DNA of 64,000 bases from the NCBI RefSeq assembly GCF_008710135.1, contig NZ_VYKK01000022.1, positions 1-64,000 on the forward strand. Reading direction: 5' to 3'. Positions 16,893 to 24,712 of this stretch are shown here, in pieces (positions within the stretch are counted from its first letter, which is position 1; each line of letters opens with the position of its first letter). A program made the position numbers and the translations under genes. The notes beneath the pieces were generated by a model. The model was given only the letters and a program-made list of their open reading frames with translations, had not been told where the DNA came from and searched no databases. The stretch is from Paenibacillus spiritus (GTDB lineage Bacteria > Bacillota > Bacilli > Paenibacillales > Paenibacillaceae).

Positions 16893-18317
16893 ATGTCGGT
16901 TGAAAAAGTATTGCAGACGATCAAAGATAACAACATTGAATGGGTAGATTTCCGTTTTGTTGACCTGGGCGGTCGGGCCCACCATATCACTTTGCCGGCT
17001 GCAGCCGTCGAAGAAGAGACATTCGAGAACGGCGTGGCTTTTGACGGCTCCTCGATTGCGGGCTTCCGCGGAATTGAAGAATCCGACATGGTCATGATGC
17101 CGGATCCAAGTGCTACATACATTGATCCCTTTACCGCCCATCCTACGCTTAACGTTATGTGCGACATCTTCACGCCGGACGGCGAACGCTATGACCGCGA
17201 CCCGCGCGGCATTGCGATCAAAGCCGAAGAGTACCTGCAGAAGAGCGGAATCGGCACGGCGGCTTTCTTTGCTCCAGAATCCGAATTCTTTATCTTTGAC
17301 GATGTCCGCTACGAGAGCGGAATGAATACGTCCTTCTACTCGGTAGATTCCGAAGAAGCGGCCTGGAATACAGCCCGCAAGGAAGAGGGCGGCAACCTGG
17401 GCTTCAAGGTAGACGTCAAGGGCGGTTACGTGCCGGTAGCTCCGGTGGATACCCAGCAGGATATCCGCAGCGAAATGTGTCGTCTCCTGGCTGAAGCCGG
17501 TCTTGTGATCGAGCGTCATCACCACGAGGTGGCAACGGCCGGACAGGCGGAGATCAACTTCCGCTTCGACACTCTCAAGAAGACGGCTGACAATCTGCTG
17601 ACTTACAAATACATCGTGCACAACACGGCCCGCCAGTATGGCAAAGTGGCCACTTTTATGCCAAAGCCGCTGTTCGGCGACAACGGAAGCGGAATGCACG
17701 TTCACCAATCCATCTTCAACGGTTCCGAACCGCTGTTCTATGAGAAAGGCGCCTACGCCAACCTGAGCGAAATGGCCCTGCATTATATCGGCGGCATTCT
17801 GTATCATGCTCCGGCCCTGATTGCGCTGACGAACCCGAGCACCAACTCGTTCAAGCGTCTGGTTCCGGGTTATGAAGCGCCGGTTAATCTGGTCTTCTCC
17901 AAAGGCAACCGTTCCGCTGCGATCCGCATTCCGGTCGCTGCCGTAACGCCGAAGGGCTGCCGTATCGAGTTCCGCACACCGGACTCCACAGCGAACCCTT
18001 ACCTGTCCTTCTCCGCTATGCTGCTGGCCGGTCTGGACGGCATCAAGAAGAAGATCAATCCGGTTGAACTGGGATACGGTCCGCTGGACAAGAACATCTA
18101 TGAACTGCCGGATGCCGAGAAAGCGAAGATCCGCAGCGTACCGGGCAGCCTGAACGAAGCGCTGGACGCTCTGGAAGGCGATTATGAGTTCCTGACAGAA
18201 GGCGGCGTCTTCTCGAAGGACTTCATTGACAACTACATCGCACTCAAACGCGGCGAAGCTCAAGCGGTAGCGATCCGCGTTCATCCGCATGAATATTCCC
18301 TCTACTTCGATGTATAA
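16893..18317 (+). CDS. glnA: Glutamine synthetase, type I-beta-like
   Basis: Makes glutamine from glutamate, ammonia and ATP. The 474-residue protein carries the GS-I signatures FDGSSIAGFRGIEESDM, the ATP-binding region FMPKPLFGDNGSGMHVHQS, and NRSAAIRIP. Length and C-terminus are those of the proteobacterial/actinobacterial beta form: LDKNIYELPDAEK, PGSLNEALDAL and FLTEGGVFSKDFID. Tyr403 lies where Tyr397 is adenylylated in enteric enzymes. Firmicutes normally use the shorter alpha form (about 444 residues) next to glnR; no glnR is here. It may be a second, transferred glutamine synthetase. It is monocistronic with its own promoter and terminator. Confidence 0.93.
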   Translation: MSVEKVLQTIKDNNIEWVDFRFVDLGGRAHHITLPAAAVEEETFENGVAFDGSSIAGFRGIEESDMVMMPDPSATYIDPFTAHPTLNVMCDIFTPDGERYDRDPRGIAIKAEEYLQKSGIGTAAFFAPESEFFIFDDVRYESGMNTSFYSVDSEEAAWNTARKEEGGNLGFKVDVKGGYVPVAPVDTQQDIRSEMCRLLAEAGLVIERHHHEVATAGQAEINFRFDTLKKTADNLLTYKYIVHNTARQYGKVATFMPKPLFGDNGSGMHVHQSIFNGSEPLFYEKGAYANLSEMALHYIGGILYHAPALIALTNPSTNSFKRLVPGYEAPVNLVFSKGNRSAAIRIPVAAVTPKGCRIEFRTPDSTANPYLSFSAMLLAGLDGIKKKINPVELGYGPLDKNIYELPDAEKAKIRSVPGSLNEALDALEGDYEFLTEGGVFSKDFIDNYIALKRGEAQAVAIRVHPHEYSLYFDV

Positions 18318-18330
18318 TTATTAGTTTATC

Positions 18331-18404
18331 CGGGTGCGGAGCTTCGGCTCCGCATCCTCGGTCTACGGCCGGCTGCACCTTCTGGGGTGCGGCCGGTTTT
18401 TTTT
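18331..18404 (+). terminator. Tandem terminator after glnA
   Basis: A first hairpin (GGTGCGGAGC TTCG GCTCCGCATC) is followed by a second, CCGGCTGCACC/GGGTGCGGCCGG, with eight T residues (18397-18404). Confidence 0.9.
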
Positions 18405-18784
18405 GGAAGGCAAATAAGAAACATGAGGCCTAGACGCCAGCGAAGCAAGCGGGAGAAAGGGAGTGTCCGTTGCCAAACGTGCTCTGCAAGCGCCCGGAAG
18501 GCCCTCTGAGGCCGTTGTTTTATTGGTGTGAAGGAATAACGCGGTTCAGCGGAAAAATGTCTAAGAAGCTAGTTCAAGCGCCTCTCCCCGAGCGTCCGTC
18601 CGTGACTGAAGGTCTCTTGGCTCCGGACGGAGGACAAACAGACGGCTGCATATTTATCGGGAACAGGAACTTTTGTCCGTTCAACGCGCTTTAGTTGTGA
18701 ATATTTATACTTGCTGCCATGTCAGATACTTGCTATCATAGCAGATATCCATTGTGATGAGAGATGAAAGGGTGGGGAGTTCAT
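18405..18784 (+). other. 380-base intergenic stretch before serC
   Basis: No convincing gene is found; a 75-codon open frame from TTG 18470 lacks a ribosome binding site and family resemblance. The stretch has several inverted repeats (GTCCGTCCG/CGGACGGAG near 18595-18628; GGACAAA/TTTTGTCC near 18630-18678) but no T-box sequence or terminator. At 18707-18744 a 19-base unit starting ATACTTGCT occurs twice in tandem (15 of 19 identical). The serC promoter overlaps these: TTGCTG (18711-18716), 17 bp, TATCAT (18734-18739) with TGC before it. Confidence 0.45.
18711..18739 (+). promoter_or_regulatory. serC promoter within a tandem repeat
   Basis: -35 TTGCTG and extended -10 TGC-TATCAT are separated by 17 bp. 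Each element lies in one copy of a 19-bp direct repeat (18707-18725 and 18726-18744), suggesting a regulator could bind both. Confidence 0.45.
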
Positions 18785-19873
18785 TTGAGCAAAAGAGCGT
18801 ACAACTTCAATGCGGGCCCGGCCGCACTGCCGCTGCCGGTTCTGGAACGCGCACAGTCGGAATTTGTAGATTTCCGCAACAGCGGAATGTCGATCATGGA
18901 AATGTCGCACCGCGGGGCGATATACGAATCTGTGCATAACGAAGCGCAGGAACGGCTGCTTGGCCTCCTCGGCAATCCGGCCGGATACAAAGTACTGTTC
19001 CTCCAGGGAGGGGCTACGACCCAATTTGCGATGGTACCGATGAATTTCCTGAAGGAAGGCCAGGTCGGAAGCTATGTCATGACCGGCAGTTGGGCCGACA
19101 AGGCCTACAAGGAAGCGAAGCTGCTCGGAGGCGCTCATGTGGCAGCCAGCTCGGAGGAGCAGAAGTTCCGGGCCATTCCGGATCTGAATGCTATTGTTCC
19201 TGCGGAGAACGCGGCCTACCTGCACATCACATCCAATGAAACGATCGAAGGCACGCAGTATTTCAAGTTCCCGGATTCGGGCAAGCTGCCGCTGATTGCC
19301 GACATGTCCAGCGATATACTGAGCCATGACTTGGATATCAACCAGTTCGGGCTGATCTATGCCGGGGCGCAGAAGAACCTGGGCCCGTCCGGCGTCACCG
19401 TTGTGATCGCCAAGGAAGAGCTGCTTGCGGAATCGCCTTCCCATATCCCGACCATTATGCGGTACAGCACGCATTACAAGAACAATTCGCTCTACAATAC
19501 GCCGCCTTCCTTCTCCGTCTATATGGTCAATGAGGTCCTGAAATGGGTGGAAGAGCAGGGCGGTCTTGCAGGCGTCGAGGCGAAGAACCGCGAGAAGGCC
19601 GGGCTGCTCTATCAGACCATCGACGGAAGCGGAGGCTTCTACCGCGGGGTCGCCGAAGAAGCAAGCCGTTCCATTATGAACGTTACGTTCCGGATGGAAT
19701 CCGAGGAATTGGAGAAGAAATTTATCAAAGGCGCCGAAGCGGAAGGCTTTGTCGGTCTGAAGGGCCACCGAAGCGTCGGAGGACTGCGCGCATCGATTTA
19801 CAACGCGGTGCCTTATGAGAGCTGCAAGGCACTGGCCGATTACATGACGCATTTCCAGAAGACGCAGGCTTAA
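18785..19873 (+). CDS. serC: Phosphoserine aminotransferase
   Basis: A PLP enzyme converting 3-phosphohydroxypyruvate and glutamate to phosphoserine (serine synthesis; also pyridoxal synthesis in some bacteria). The 362 residues start at TTG 18785: the product then begins SKRAYNFNAGPAALPLPVL, the normal SerC N-terminus, and GGGGAG lies 5 bases upstream. An in-frame ATG at 18764 would add 7 residues with no ribosome binding site. Motifs: LFLQGGATTQFAM, HITSNETIEGTQ, and the PLP lysine in YAGAQKNLGPSG. No other serine genes are adjacent. Confidence 0.94.
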   Translation: MSKRAYNFNAGPAALPLPVLERAQSEFVDFRNSGMSIMEMSHRGAIYESVHNEAQERLLGLLGNPAGYKVLFLQGGATTQFAMVPMNFLKEGQVGSYVMTGSWADKAYKEAKLLGGAHVAASSEEQKFRAIPDLNAIVPAENAAYLHITSNETIEGTQYFKFPDSGKLPLIADMSSDILSHDLDINQFGLIYAGAQKNLGPSGVTVVIAKEELLAESPSHIPTIMRYSTHYKNNSLYNTPPSFSVYMVNEVLKWVEEQGGLAGVEAKNREKAGLLYQTIDGSGGFYRGVAEEASRSIMNVTFRMESEELEKKFIKGAEAEGFVGLKGHRSVGGLRASIYNAVPYESCKALADYMTHFQKTQA

Positions 19874-19901
19874 TCTGTTCCCGATTCGATCGAACCGTCC
19901 G

Positions 19902-19945
19902 TCCTCAGCCTTCCGCCCTGCCGGGTGGAGGGCTGAGGCGTTTTT
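19902..19945 (+). terminator. serC terminator
   Basis: CCTCAGCC pairs with GGGCTGAGG, with inner pairing of TCCGCC and GGGTGGA, followed by TTTTT. Confidence 0.75.
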
Positions 19946-19988
19946 GTCTGGAAGATGGCGTATAATACAACCAGAGGAGGAATTCATC

Positions 19989-20453
19989 ATGGCGCTTCAT
20001 ATCGTATTGGTGGAACCGGAGATTCCGGCCAACACCGGCAACATCTCGCGGACCTGTGCCGCAACCGGCACCCATCTGCACCTGGTCCGTCCGCTCGGCT
20101 TCCGGACCGACGACGCTGCCCTTAAGCGGGCGGGACTGGATTATTGGCCGGCAGTCCATATCGAGTATCACGACTCTTTTCAGGAAGTAAGACAAATGTA
20201 CCCGGAGGGCCGTTTCTTTTACGCAACGACGAAGGCCGACAAACGGTATACGGATTATTCCTTCCGGGACGGAGATTTCCTGGTCTTCGGGAAGGAGACG
20301 AAGGGATTATCCCCCGAAATTCTGGAACAGGGCAAGGATTCGCTCATGCGAATGCCGATGAGCGGGGATGTTCGTTCGCTGAATTTATCCAATTCCGCAG
20401 CCATTATCGTCTACGAGGCGCTTCGGCAGCTTGATTTTCCGGGTCTTACCTAA
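19989..20453 (+). CDS. trmL: tRNA (cytidine/uridine-2'-O-) methyltransferase TrmL
   Basis: A SPOUT-class enzyme that 2'-O-methylates the wobble base 34 of tRNA-Leu isoacceptors. The 154 residues from ATG 19989 fit the family length; GAGGAGG lies at 19974-19980. Motifs: EIPANTGNISRTCAATG (motif 1), FGKETKGLSPE (motif 2) and RSLNLSNSAAIIVYEALRQ (motif 3, the knot). A TATAAT at 19961-19966 could be its own -10, since a terminator lies between it and serC. Confidence 0.92.
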   Translation: MALHIVLVEPEIPANTGNISRTCAATGTHLHLVRPLGFRTDDAALKRAGLDYWPAVHIEYHDSFQEVRQMYPEGRFFYATTKADKRYTDYSFRDGDFLVFGKETKGLSPEILEQGKDSLMRMPMSGDVRSLNLSNSAAIIVYEALRQLDFPGLT

Positions 20454-20584
20454 AGAAAATTTGAGAAAATATTGAAAAGTCATAATTTTCAGCAGGATTC
20501 GACAGAAGCTTTAGCGAAAAGTATGAATATGGCAACAGGAATAAAGATTCAATATTCGTATAACAGGAGAGGTGTAAGCAAGAA

Positions 20585-20839
20585 ATGAAGCCTGCTGGTG
20601 TAGTCCGCAAAGTCGATCAATTGGGCAGAATTGTACTGCCAAAATCCTTGCGCAAAAGGTACCAGATGAATGAAGGAGACCCTGTCGAAATTCTGGTTCA
20701 GGGCGATCACATCATTCTGGAACGGTATCGCCCGAAATGCGTATTCTGCGGCTCGATGGAAGAAGTCAGCGAGTACAAGGAACGCTATATTTGCGGACAA
20801 TGCCTGAATGAAATGACCCAGCTTCAGCGCCACGCGTAA
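20585..20839 (+). CDS. AbrB/SpoVT-family transcription regulator with C-terminal Cys4 motif
   Basis: The 84-residue protein has an N-terminal swapped-hairpin AbrB domain (GVVRKVDQLGRIVLPKSLRK, then GDPVEILVQGDHIILERY) as in AbrB/Abh transition-state regulators. Its C-terminus carries two Cys pairs, CVFC and CGQC, separated by 17 residues, which could bind zinc; the B. subtilis AbrB C-terminal domain lacks this. It probably binds AT-rich promoter DNA as a tetramer and represses stationary-phase genes. GGAGAGGTG lies upstream. Its upstream region is strikingly AT-rich, as expected for autoregulation. It is short but complete. Confidence 0.85.
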   Translation: MKPAGVVRKVDQLGRIVLPKSLRKRYQMNEGDPVEILVQGDHIILERYRPKCVFCGSMEEVSEYKERYICGQCLNEMTQLQRHA

Positions 20840-21007
20840 GCAGGGACATTCTTCGGCTTGCACGAAGCGCCTGACGGCGCAGTCCGTTAAGGACCGTGAC
20901 CTGGCTTACAACCCCACGGCCTGAGGTCCTGCTGGATACATAGCCCCTTCCGGTCGGTTACCGGTGCGGCAAGCACCGCCTAAGCGGCAGGAAGACACAC
21001 GTAAACA
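20840..21007 (+). ncRNA. Candidate structured RNA or long 3' leader after the AbrB-like gene
   Basis: There is no open frame with coding features here. Several short self-complementary segments follow one another: GTCC-GTTAA-GGAC, GACCT...AGGTC, GGTGC-GGCAA-GCACC and CCGC-CTAA-GCGG. The last two sit inside an outer pair CCTGC...GCAGG. The stretch ends at an 18-bp perfect hairpin. It does not match tRNA, SRP, tmRNA or RNase P as I know them. It could also be just a GC-rich untranslated tail. Confidence 0.3.
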
Positions 21008-21047
21008 CACAGAAGCCCTGCATCCATTCGGATGCAGGGCTTCTGTG
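21008..21047. terminator. Bidirectional hairpin between convergent genes
   Basis: An 18-bp perfect stem (CACAGAAGCCCTGCATCC with its complement, loop ATTC) lies between the AbrB-like gene and the minus-strand glycosidase gene ending at 21079. Confidence 0.75.
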
Positions 21048-21078
21048 CAAGCGCGGGAGATTCATGCGCCGTCTTCGG

Positions 21079-22146
21079 TTATTTGAAGAACAGAAAATGG
21101 GTAGGCACCTGCCGCAGCCTTCCGTCCGAAGGACGGTTCAGCACGGTTCCGTTCAGAATAAGCGAGGAAGAGCCGCCCCCGTCCAGATTGTAGGCATCGA
21201 CAACGCCGAGCGCCTGCAGCTTGTTCTGCAGCTCCGCCAGCGTCGCGCCGGAGTTGCCTGATTCATTGTAGCCGTTGACGACAAGGACGAGAAGCTGATC
21301 GTCTTTATAATTCCCGATTACGGTACGCGGAGCGCGGGTCGGCGATGTTCTCCATTTCTCCGGAATCGGAAGCGGAACGCCGCCGCGCAGAAGAACCGGG
21401 ACGAAGGTAGCGCCGAAGGAAGGCTGGAGCCGGTCCAGCTGGCTCCGGGAGGAGAATGCGCCTCCGATCAGTCTCCCCTTCTTGTTCAATCCGACAAAAG
21501 TAAGGTTCTTGGAGCTGGGCTGGAATCCGTCCACATACTGCCCGCCGATCATGGTAGTGCCGAGCGGGTAGCGCTTGCCGCTCCGGTCTGCAAATCCGCC
21601 GGCATTGATTCCGGCCACCGCTCCGCTACGGAGAACCGCCTGCAGAGTCGTCTCGGAGCTGCCCGGACTGCCGGTTCCGAGACTCATGGCCATGGCGGAA
21701 GGGTCCTTCAATTTCACCTTCAGGGCATAACCGTTATAGCTGCCGGGGTTGATCCGGTACAGCTCGAGATTGATCCGCTGGCTGTCGACGATCTTGAGCG
21801 GCCACCCCAGACGCGTCTGAATGCGCCGGTTGTATATAGAAGCCGGACGTCCGGCCTGAGCCTTGGCCTGAACGACGATGCCGTTCATTACGGCCGTGGT
21901 CCGGTTGTACAGCTTGACACTGTCTCCGATCGTCCGCGCGGTCTCTGCGGCCGTGTGCCCGGCAGTCTGCAGCTCGCCCTTCAGCCTGGCGGCCTCGGCC
22001 AGCGGCCCGTCCGCGGGAGAGTACAGCTCTGTCTTCAAATCCAGTTCCAACGCCGGTTGAACAAGCATCAGACAGAGCAAGAGCCCGAAGAAAGGAGCTG
22101 TCGCGAGAAGTAAGAAGCGGTTCACGCGTTTGACCGGCGTCATCAT
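21079..22146 (-). CDS. Phosphodiester glycosidase (NAGPA domain) exported protein
   Basis: The 355-residue protein has an N-terminal membrane/signal segment (about 11-30) and a C-terminal NAGPA domain (about 120-355) with AGINAGGFADRSG, the LVVNGYNESG strand and the signature AYNLDGGGSSSLILNG. Family members hydrolyse N-acetylglucosamine or other sugar phosphodiesters, and bacterial ones are often tied to exopolysaccharide or wall polymers. The substrate here is not known. It overlaps the upstream coiled-coil gene by 4 bases (ATGA), so the two are translated together. Confidence 0.82.
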   Translation of the reverse strand: MMTPVKRVNRFLLLATAPFFGLLLCLMLVQPALELDLKTELYSPADGPLAEAARLKGELQTAGHTAAETARTIGDSVKLYNRTTAVMNGIVVQAKAQAGRPASIYNRRIQTRLGWPLKIVDSQRINLELYRINPGSYNGYALKVKLKDPSAMAMSLGTGSPGSSETTLQAVLRSGAVAGINAGGFADRSGKRYPLGTTMIGGQYVDGFQPSSKNLTFVGLNKKGRLIGGAFSSRSQLDRLQPSFGATFVPVLLRGGVPLPIPEKWRTSPTRAPRTVIGNYKDDQLLVLVVNGYNESGNSGATLAELQNKLQALGVVDAYNLDGGGSSSLILNGTVLNRPSDGRLRQVPTHFLFFK

Positions 22147-22550
22147 TTCAGCAGATCCATCTCTTTCTTCAAGGCATCCAGCTGCTTGCGGACTTCGGCA
22201 AGCTGCGTATAGAGCTTGTTGCTGTTGTCTGTCTTGGTGTTGGCGTTGTCCTTCGTGAACGTCAGCAGTTCATTGAATGTCTGGACCTGGGTCTGAAGCT
22301 CCCCGATCTCGGCGGTCAGAGCGGACAGCTTCCGGTCGTAATCGGCCTGGACGGCAGCGAGCTGCTGTTGGCTCTGGACGGTGAGCTGCTCCAGGACCTG
22401 GCTCTTCAGTTGATGCGTGTACCGGTAGGTGCCGTAGCCTCCGGCCGCGATGACCAGAACCCAGAACAGCAGAAACCATTTGACGGAGGAGCCGTTTCGT
22501 GCAGTATTCCGGCGCGGGTAGACACCGGACGGTTCCGTTGACGGTTGCAT
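22143..22550 (-). CDS. Single-pass membrane protein with coiled coil
   Basis: The 135-residue protein has a polar N-terminus (1-24), one membrane helix (about 25-43, FLLFWVLVIAAGGYGTYRY), then a heptad-rich helix to the end (QLAAVQADYDRKLSALTAEI, LAEVRKQLDALKKEMDLLK). It is most likely an outside coiled coil anchored in the membrane. It precedes the phosphodiester glycosidase with stop/start overlap and has RBS GAGGTGATTGAGG; it may present or recruit that enzyme. No family recognised. Confidence 0.7.
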   Translation of the reverse strand: MQPSTEPSGVYPRRNTARNGSSVKWFLLFWVLVIAAGGYGTYRYTHQLKSQVLEQLTVQSQQQLAAVQADYDRKLSALTAEIGELQTQVQTFNELLTFTKDNANTKTDNSNKLYTQLAEVRKQLDALKKEMDLLK

Positions 22551-22761
22551 GCCTCAATCACCTCAAATCTAAAGATCAAGTTCCCATTCTAGCAGATCAT
22601 GATAGGTTTCGCAAAATGGCAGGAGGAAAAAACAGGAAGAAAATCATTGCGCTTTTGGAAACGGATGTTATACAATTTCATCTATACTGAAAAATCAGGC
22701 ATAGCTCTTTCACACGGAGGCAGGATTTTTATTCTAGATCTAGCAGGAGGTTCAGGCACGG

Positions 22762-23418
22762 ATGAACAACGTTTGGCGGGTTGTTATTATGGGCAATTAC
22801 CCTACGGGGATGCTGGGAACAAAGCTGATTTTGGAGGAAGACGGGGATCTGGAGGTGGCCGGAATGCTGCCCTGCGGTTTTGCTTCGGCAGCGGCTGTGC
22901 AGGAGCTGTCTCCGGATGTGGTGCTGGTGGACGGAGAACTGAACCGGGAAGAGCTGGGCGCGCTGCTCCCGGGGCTGAAGAAGGCCTGTCCGACTACCTA
23001 TTACATTCTGATAGCCGATTTGGAAGAGGGAGAAGGATTCTATCCGCTGATCGAGCAGGGAGCAAGCGGAATTCTTCCGCGGGAAGCCTCTCCGCAGCAG
23101 CTGCTCCAGATGATTCGGGGACTTCGGCAGGGGTTTCTCTCCATGCCGCTGGATTGGCTGTCCCGGGGGCCTTGGAACCCGGCGGCCCACAAGAGAAACG
23201 AGAAGCTGATGAAGCTGAACCCGACGGAAATCTTCATTATGGAGCGAATCGTTCAGGGGATTACATACGACAAGATTGCCGTTGAGCTGGATGTCAGCCG
23301 GCGTTCCATTGACAATTACCTGCGCAAGATTTATGTTAAACTCGACGTTTCAACACGGGCCCAGGCCATTGAGCAGTTCGCGCTCTACTCCCGGGGCGGC
23401 GCTCCCGTCTATGCCTGA
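22762..23418 (+). CDS. LuxR/NarL-type regulator with degenerate receiver
   Basis: The 218-residue protein has a receiver-like domain (1-120) and a LuxR-type helix-turn-helix (about 150-210, LNPTEIFIMERIVQGITYDK). Asp57 is present (VVLVDGEL). The Mg-binding acidic pair is missing, since the first strand reads VVIMGNYP. The conserved Thr/Ser is Ala (ILIADLEE) and the conserved Lys is Arg (ILPREAS). It probably works without phosphorylation, or senses something else. No kinase gene is adjacent. RBS AGGAGG. It is followed by an aminotransferase gene 73 bases downstream. Confidence 0.8.
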   Translation: MNNVWRVVIMGNYPTGMLGTKLILEEDGDLEVAGMLPCGFASAAAVQELSPDVVLVDGELNREELGALLPGLKKACPTTYYILIADLEEGEGFYPLIEQGASGILPREASPQQLLQMIRGLRQGFLSMPLDWLSRGPWNPAAHKRNEKLMKLNPTEIFIMERIVQGITYDKIAVELDVSRRSIDNYLRKIYVKLDVSTRAQAIEQFALYSRGGAPVYA

Positions 23419-23491
23419 AGCCGGGCGGTCCCGGCCCGGAGCATAAAGCCGCCGGAAACGGAATAGGCTGGTGCAAGAGAGGGGGGCGGAC

Positions 23492-24712
23492 ATGAAGTAC
23501 GAGTTTTCCGAAAGGGCTTATACGCTGCTGCGTTCACCGCTGCTTGGCATTCGGATGCAGGCGCGGCGGGGATCGCTGATTTCGCTGGCCGAGGAACTGC
23601 CCGCCGAGGAACTGTTCCCGCTGCCGATGCTGGCCGAGGCCGCAGCCTCCGTCATTTCGGCGGATGCCCAGGCGCTGCAGTACGGTGATCCGGAGGGCTA
23701 TGCGCCGCTTCGGGAATGGCTGATCGGAGATTGGCTGAAGAGCAAGGACGTCCATGTCGGCGAGGGAGGGGTGCTGCTCACCACGGGCAGCCAGCAAGCC
23801 GTCGATCTGTTCGCGAGGGTCTACATCGACCCCGGCGACCGGGTGCTCGTCGAGAATCCGACCTCTCCCGGCGTATTACAGGCGCTAAGGATGCAGGGAG
23901 CCGTCATCATTGCCGCCGAAGGGGACGGGGAAGGTCTTCATCCCGAGCATCTGCGCCAACTGCTGGACCGGCATCGGCCGAAAGCTCTGTTCGCGGCGCC
24001 GAACTTCACGAATCCGAGCGGCATTCTCTGGAGCGTTCAGCGCCGCAAGGAAGTGCTGGAGCTGTGTCTGGAGCGGGATGTGCTGATTGTGGAGGATGAC
24101 TCCTACGGGGATCTGCATTTTCATTCTTACAGCCAGCCGCCGTCTGTCCGCTATCCCTCGCTGTACGCCCTGGAGAACAATACGGTCTCGGGGCATGTGC
24201 TGTATATCGGTTCGTTCAGCAAAACGGTCGCTCCCGCGCTGCGGACGGGCTGGGCGGCCGGGAGCCGGGAAATCATCGCCATGATGGCAGCGGCGAAGGG
24301 CATGGCGGACTGGCAATCGAGCTCGCTGAATCAGCGGCTGCTCTATCATCTGCTGGATGTGACCGCGTTCGATCTTCGCGACCACATTGCCTTGCTGAAC
24401 CGGGAATACCATACCCGGCTCAAGCTGATGGCGGAGCTGCTGAAACGCAGCGCCTGGAAGGAGGCCGCTTACCGGTATCCGGGAGGCGGCATGTTCCTGT
24501 GGGTCTGCCTGCCGGAAGGGCTGGATGCCGAAGTGCTGCTGAAGGCGGCGCTGGCGAAAGGCGTCGCCTTCCTGCCGGGCCCTCTGTGCAGCCCGGACGG
24601 GGGCAGCCGGAGATACATCCGGCTGAACTTCAGCCACCCGGGCCGGGACGAGCTGCTGCTCGGGATGAACCTGCTCGGCGAAGCCGTGGCAGAGTTCACG
24701 GCCCGCAGCTAG
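23492..24712 (+). CDS. PLP-dependent aminotransferase (class I/II, LysN/MocR-core type)
   Basis: The 406-residue fold-type I enzyme resembles the aminotransferase part of MocR proteins and 2-aminoadipate/aromatic aminotransferases. Visible motifs: LQYGDPEGYAPLREW, TTGSQQAVDLFARVY, APNFTNPSG (Asn contacting the cofactor), EDDSYGDLHF, the PLP Lys in IGSFSKTVAPALRTGW, and the substrate Arg in RYIRLNFSHP. It has no DNA-binding domain. ATG 23492 follows a GGGGGGCGG stretch; the in-frame GTG at 23471 overlaps no better site. The substrate cannot be told. Its stop codon shares bases with the convergent gene's stop. Confidence 0.85.
   Translation: MKYEFSERAYTLLRSPLLGIRMQARRGSLISLAEELPAEELFPLPMLAEAAASVISADAQALQYGDPEGYAPLREWLIGDWLKSKDVHVGEGGVLLTTGSQQAVDLFARVYIDPGDRVLVENPTSPGVLQALRMQGAVIIAAEGDGEGLHPEHLRQLLDRHRPKALFAAPNFTNPSGILWSVQRRKEVLELCLERDVLIVEDDSYGDLHFHSYSQPPSVRYPSLYALENNTVSGHVLYIGSFSKTVAPALRTGWAAGSREIIAMMAAAKGMADWQSSSLNQRLLYHLLDVTAFDLRDHIALLNREYHTRLKLMAELLKRSAWKEAAYRYPGGGMFLWVCLPEGLDAEVLLKAALAKGVAFLPGPLCSPDGGSRRYIRLNFSHPGRDELLLGMNLLGEAVAEFTARS

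Noticed and set aside
18470-18694. 74-residue frame MPNVLCKRPEGPL before serC
   Set aside because: TTG start without a ribosome binding site, odd composition and no relatives known to me; treated as non-coding.
18405-18784. T-box or SAM riboswitch before serC
   Set aside because: No GGGTGG-type T-box sequence, no terminator/antiterminator pair and no SAM-box core are visible.
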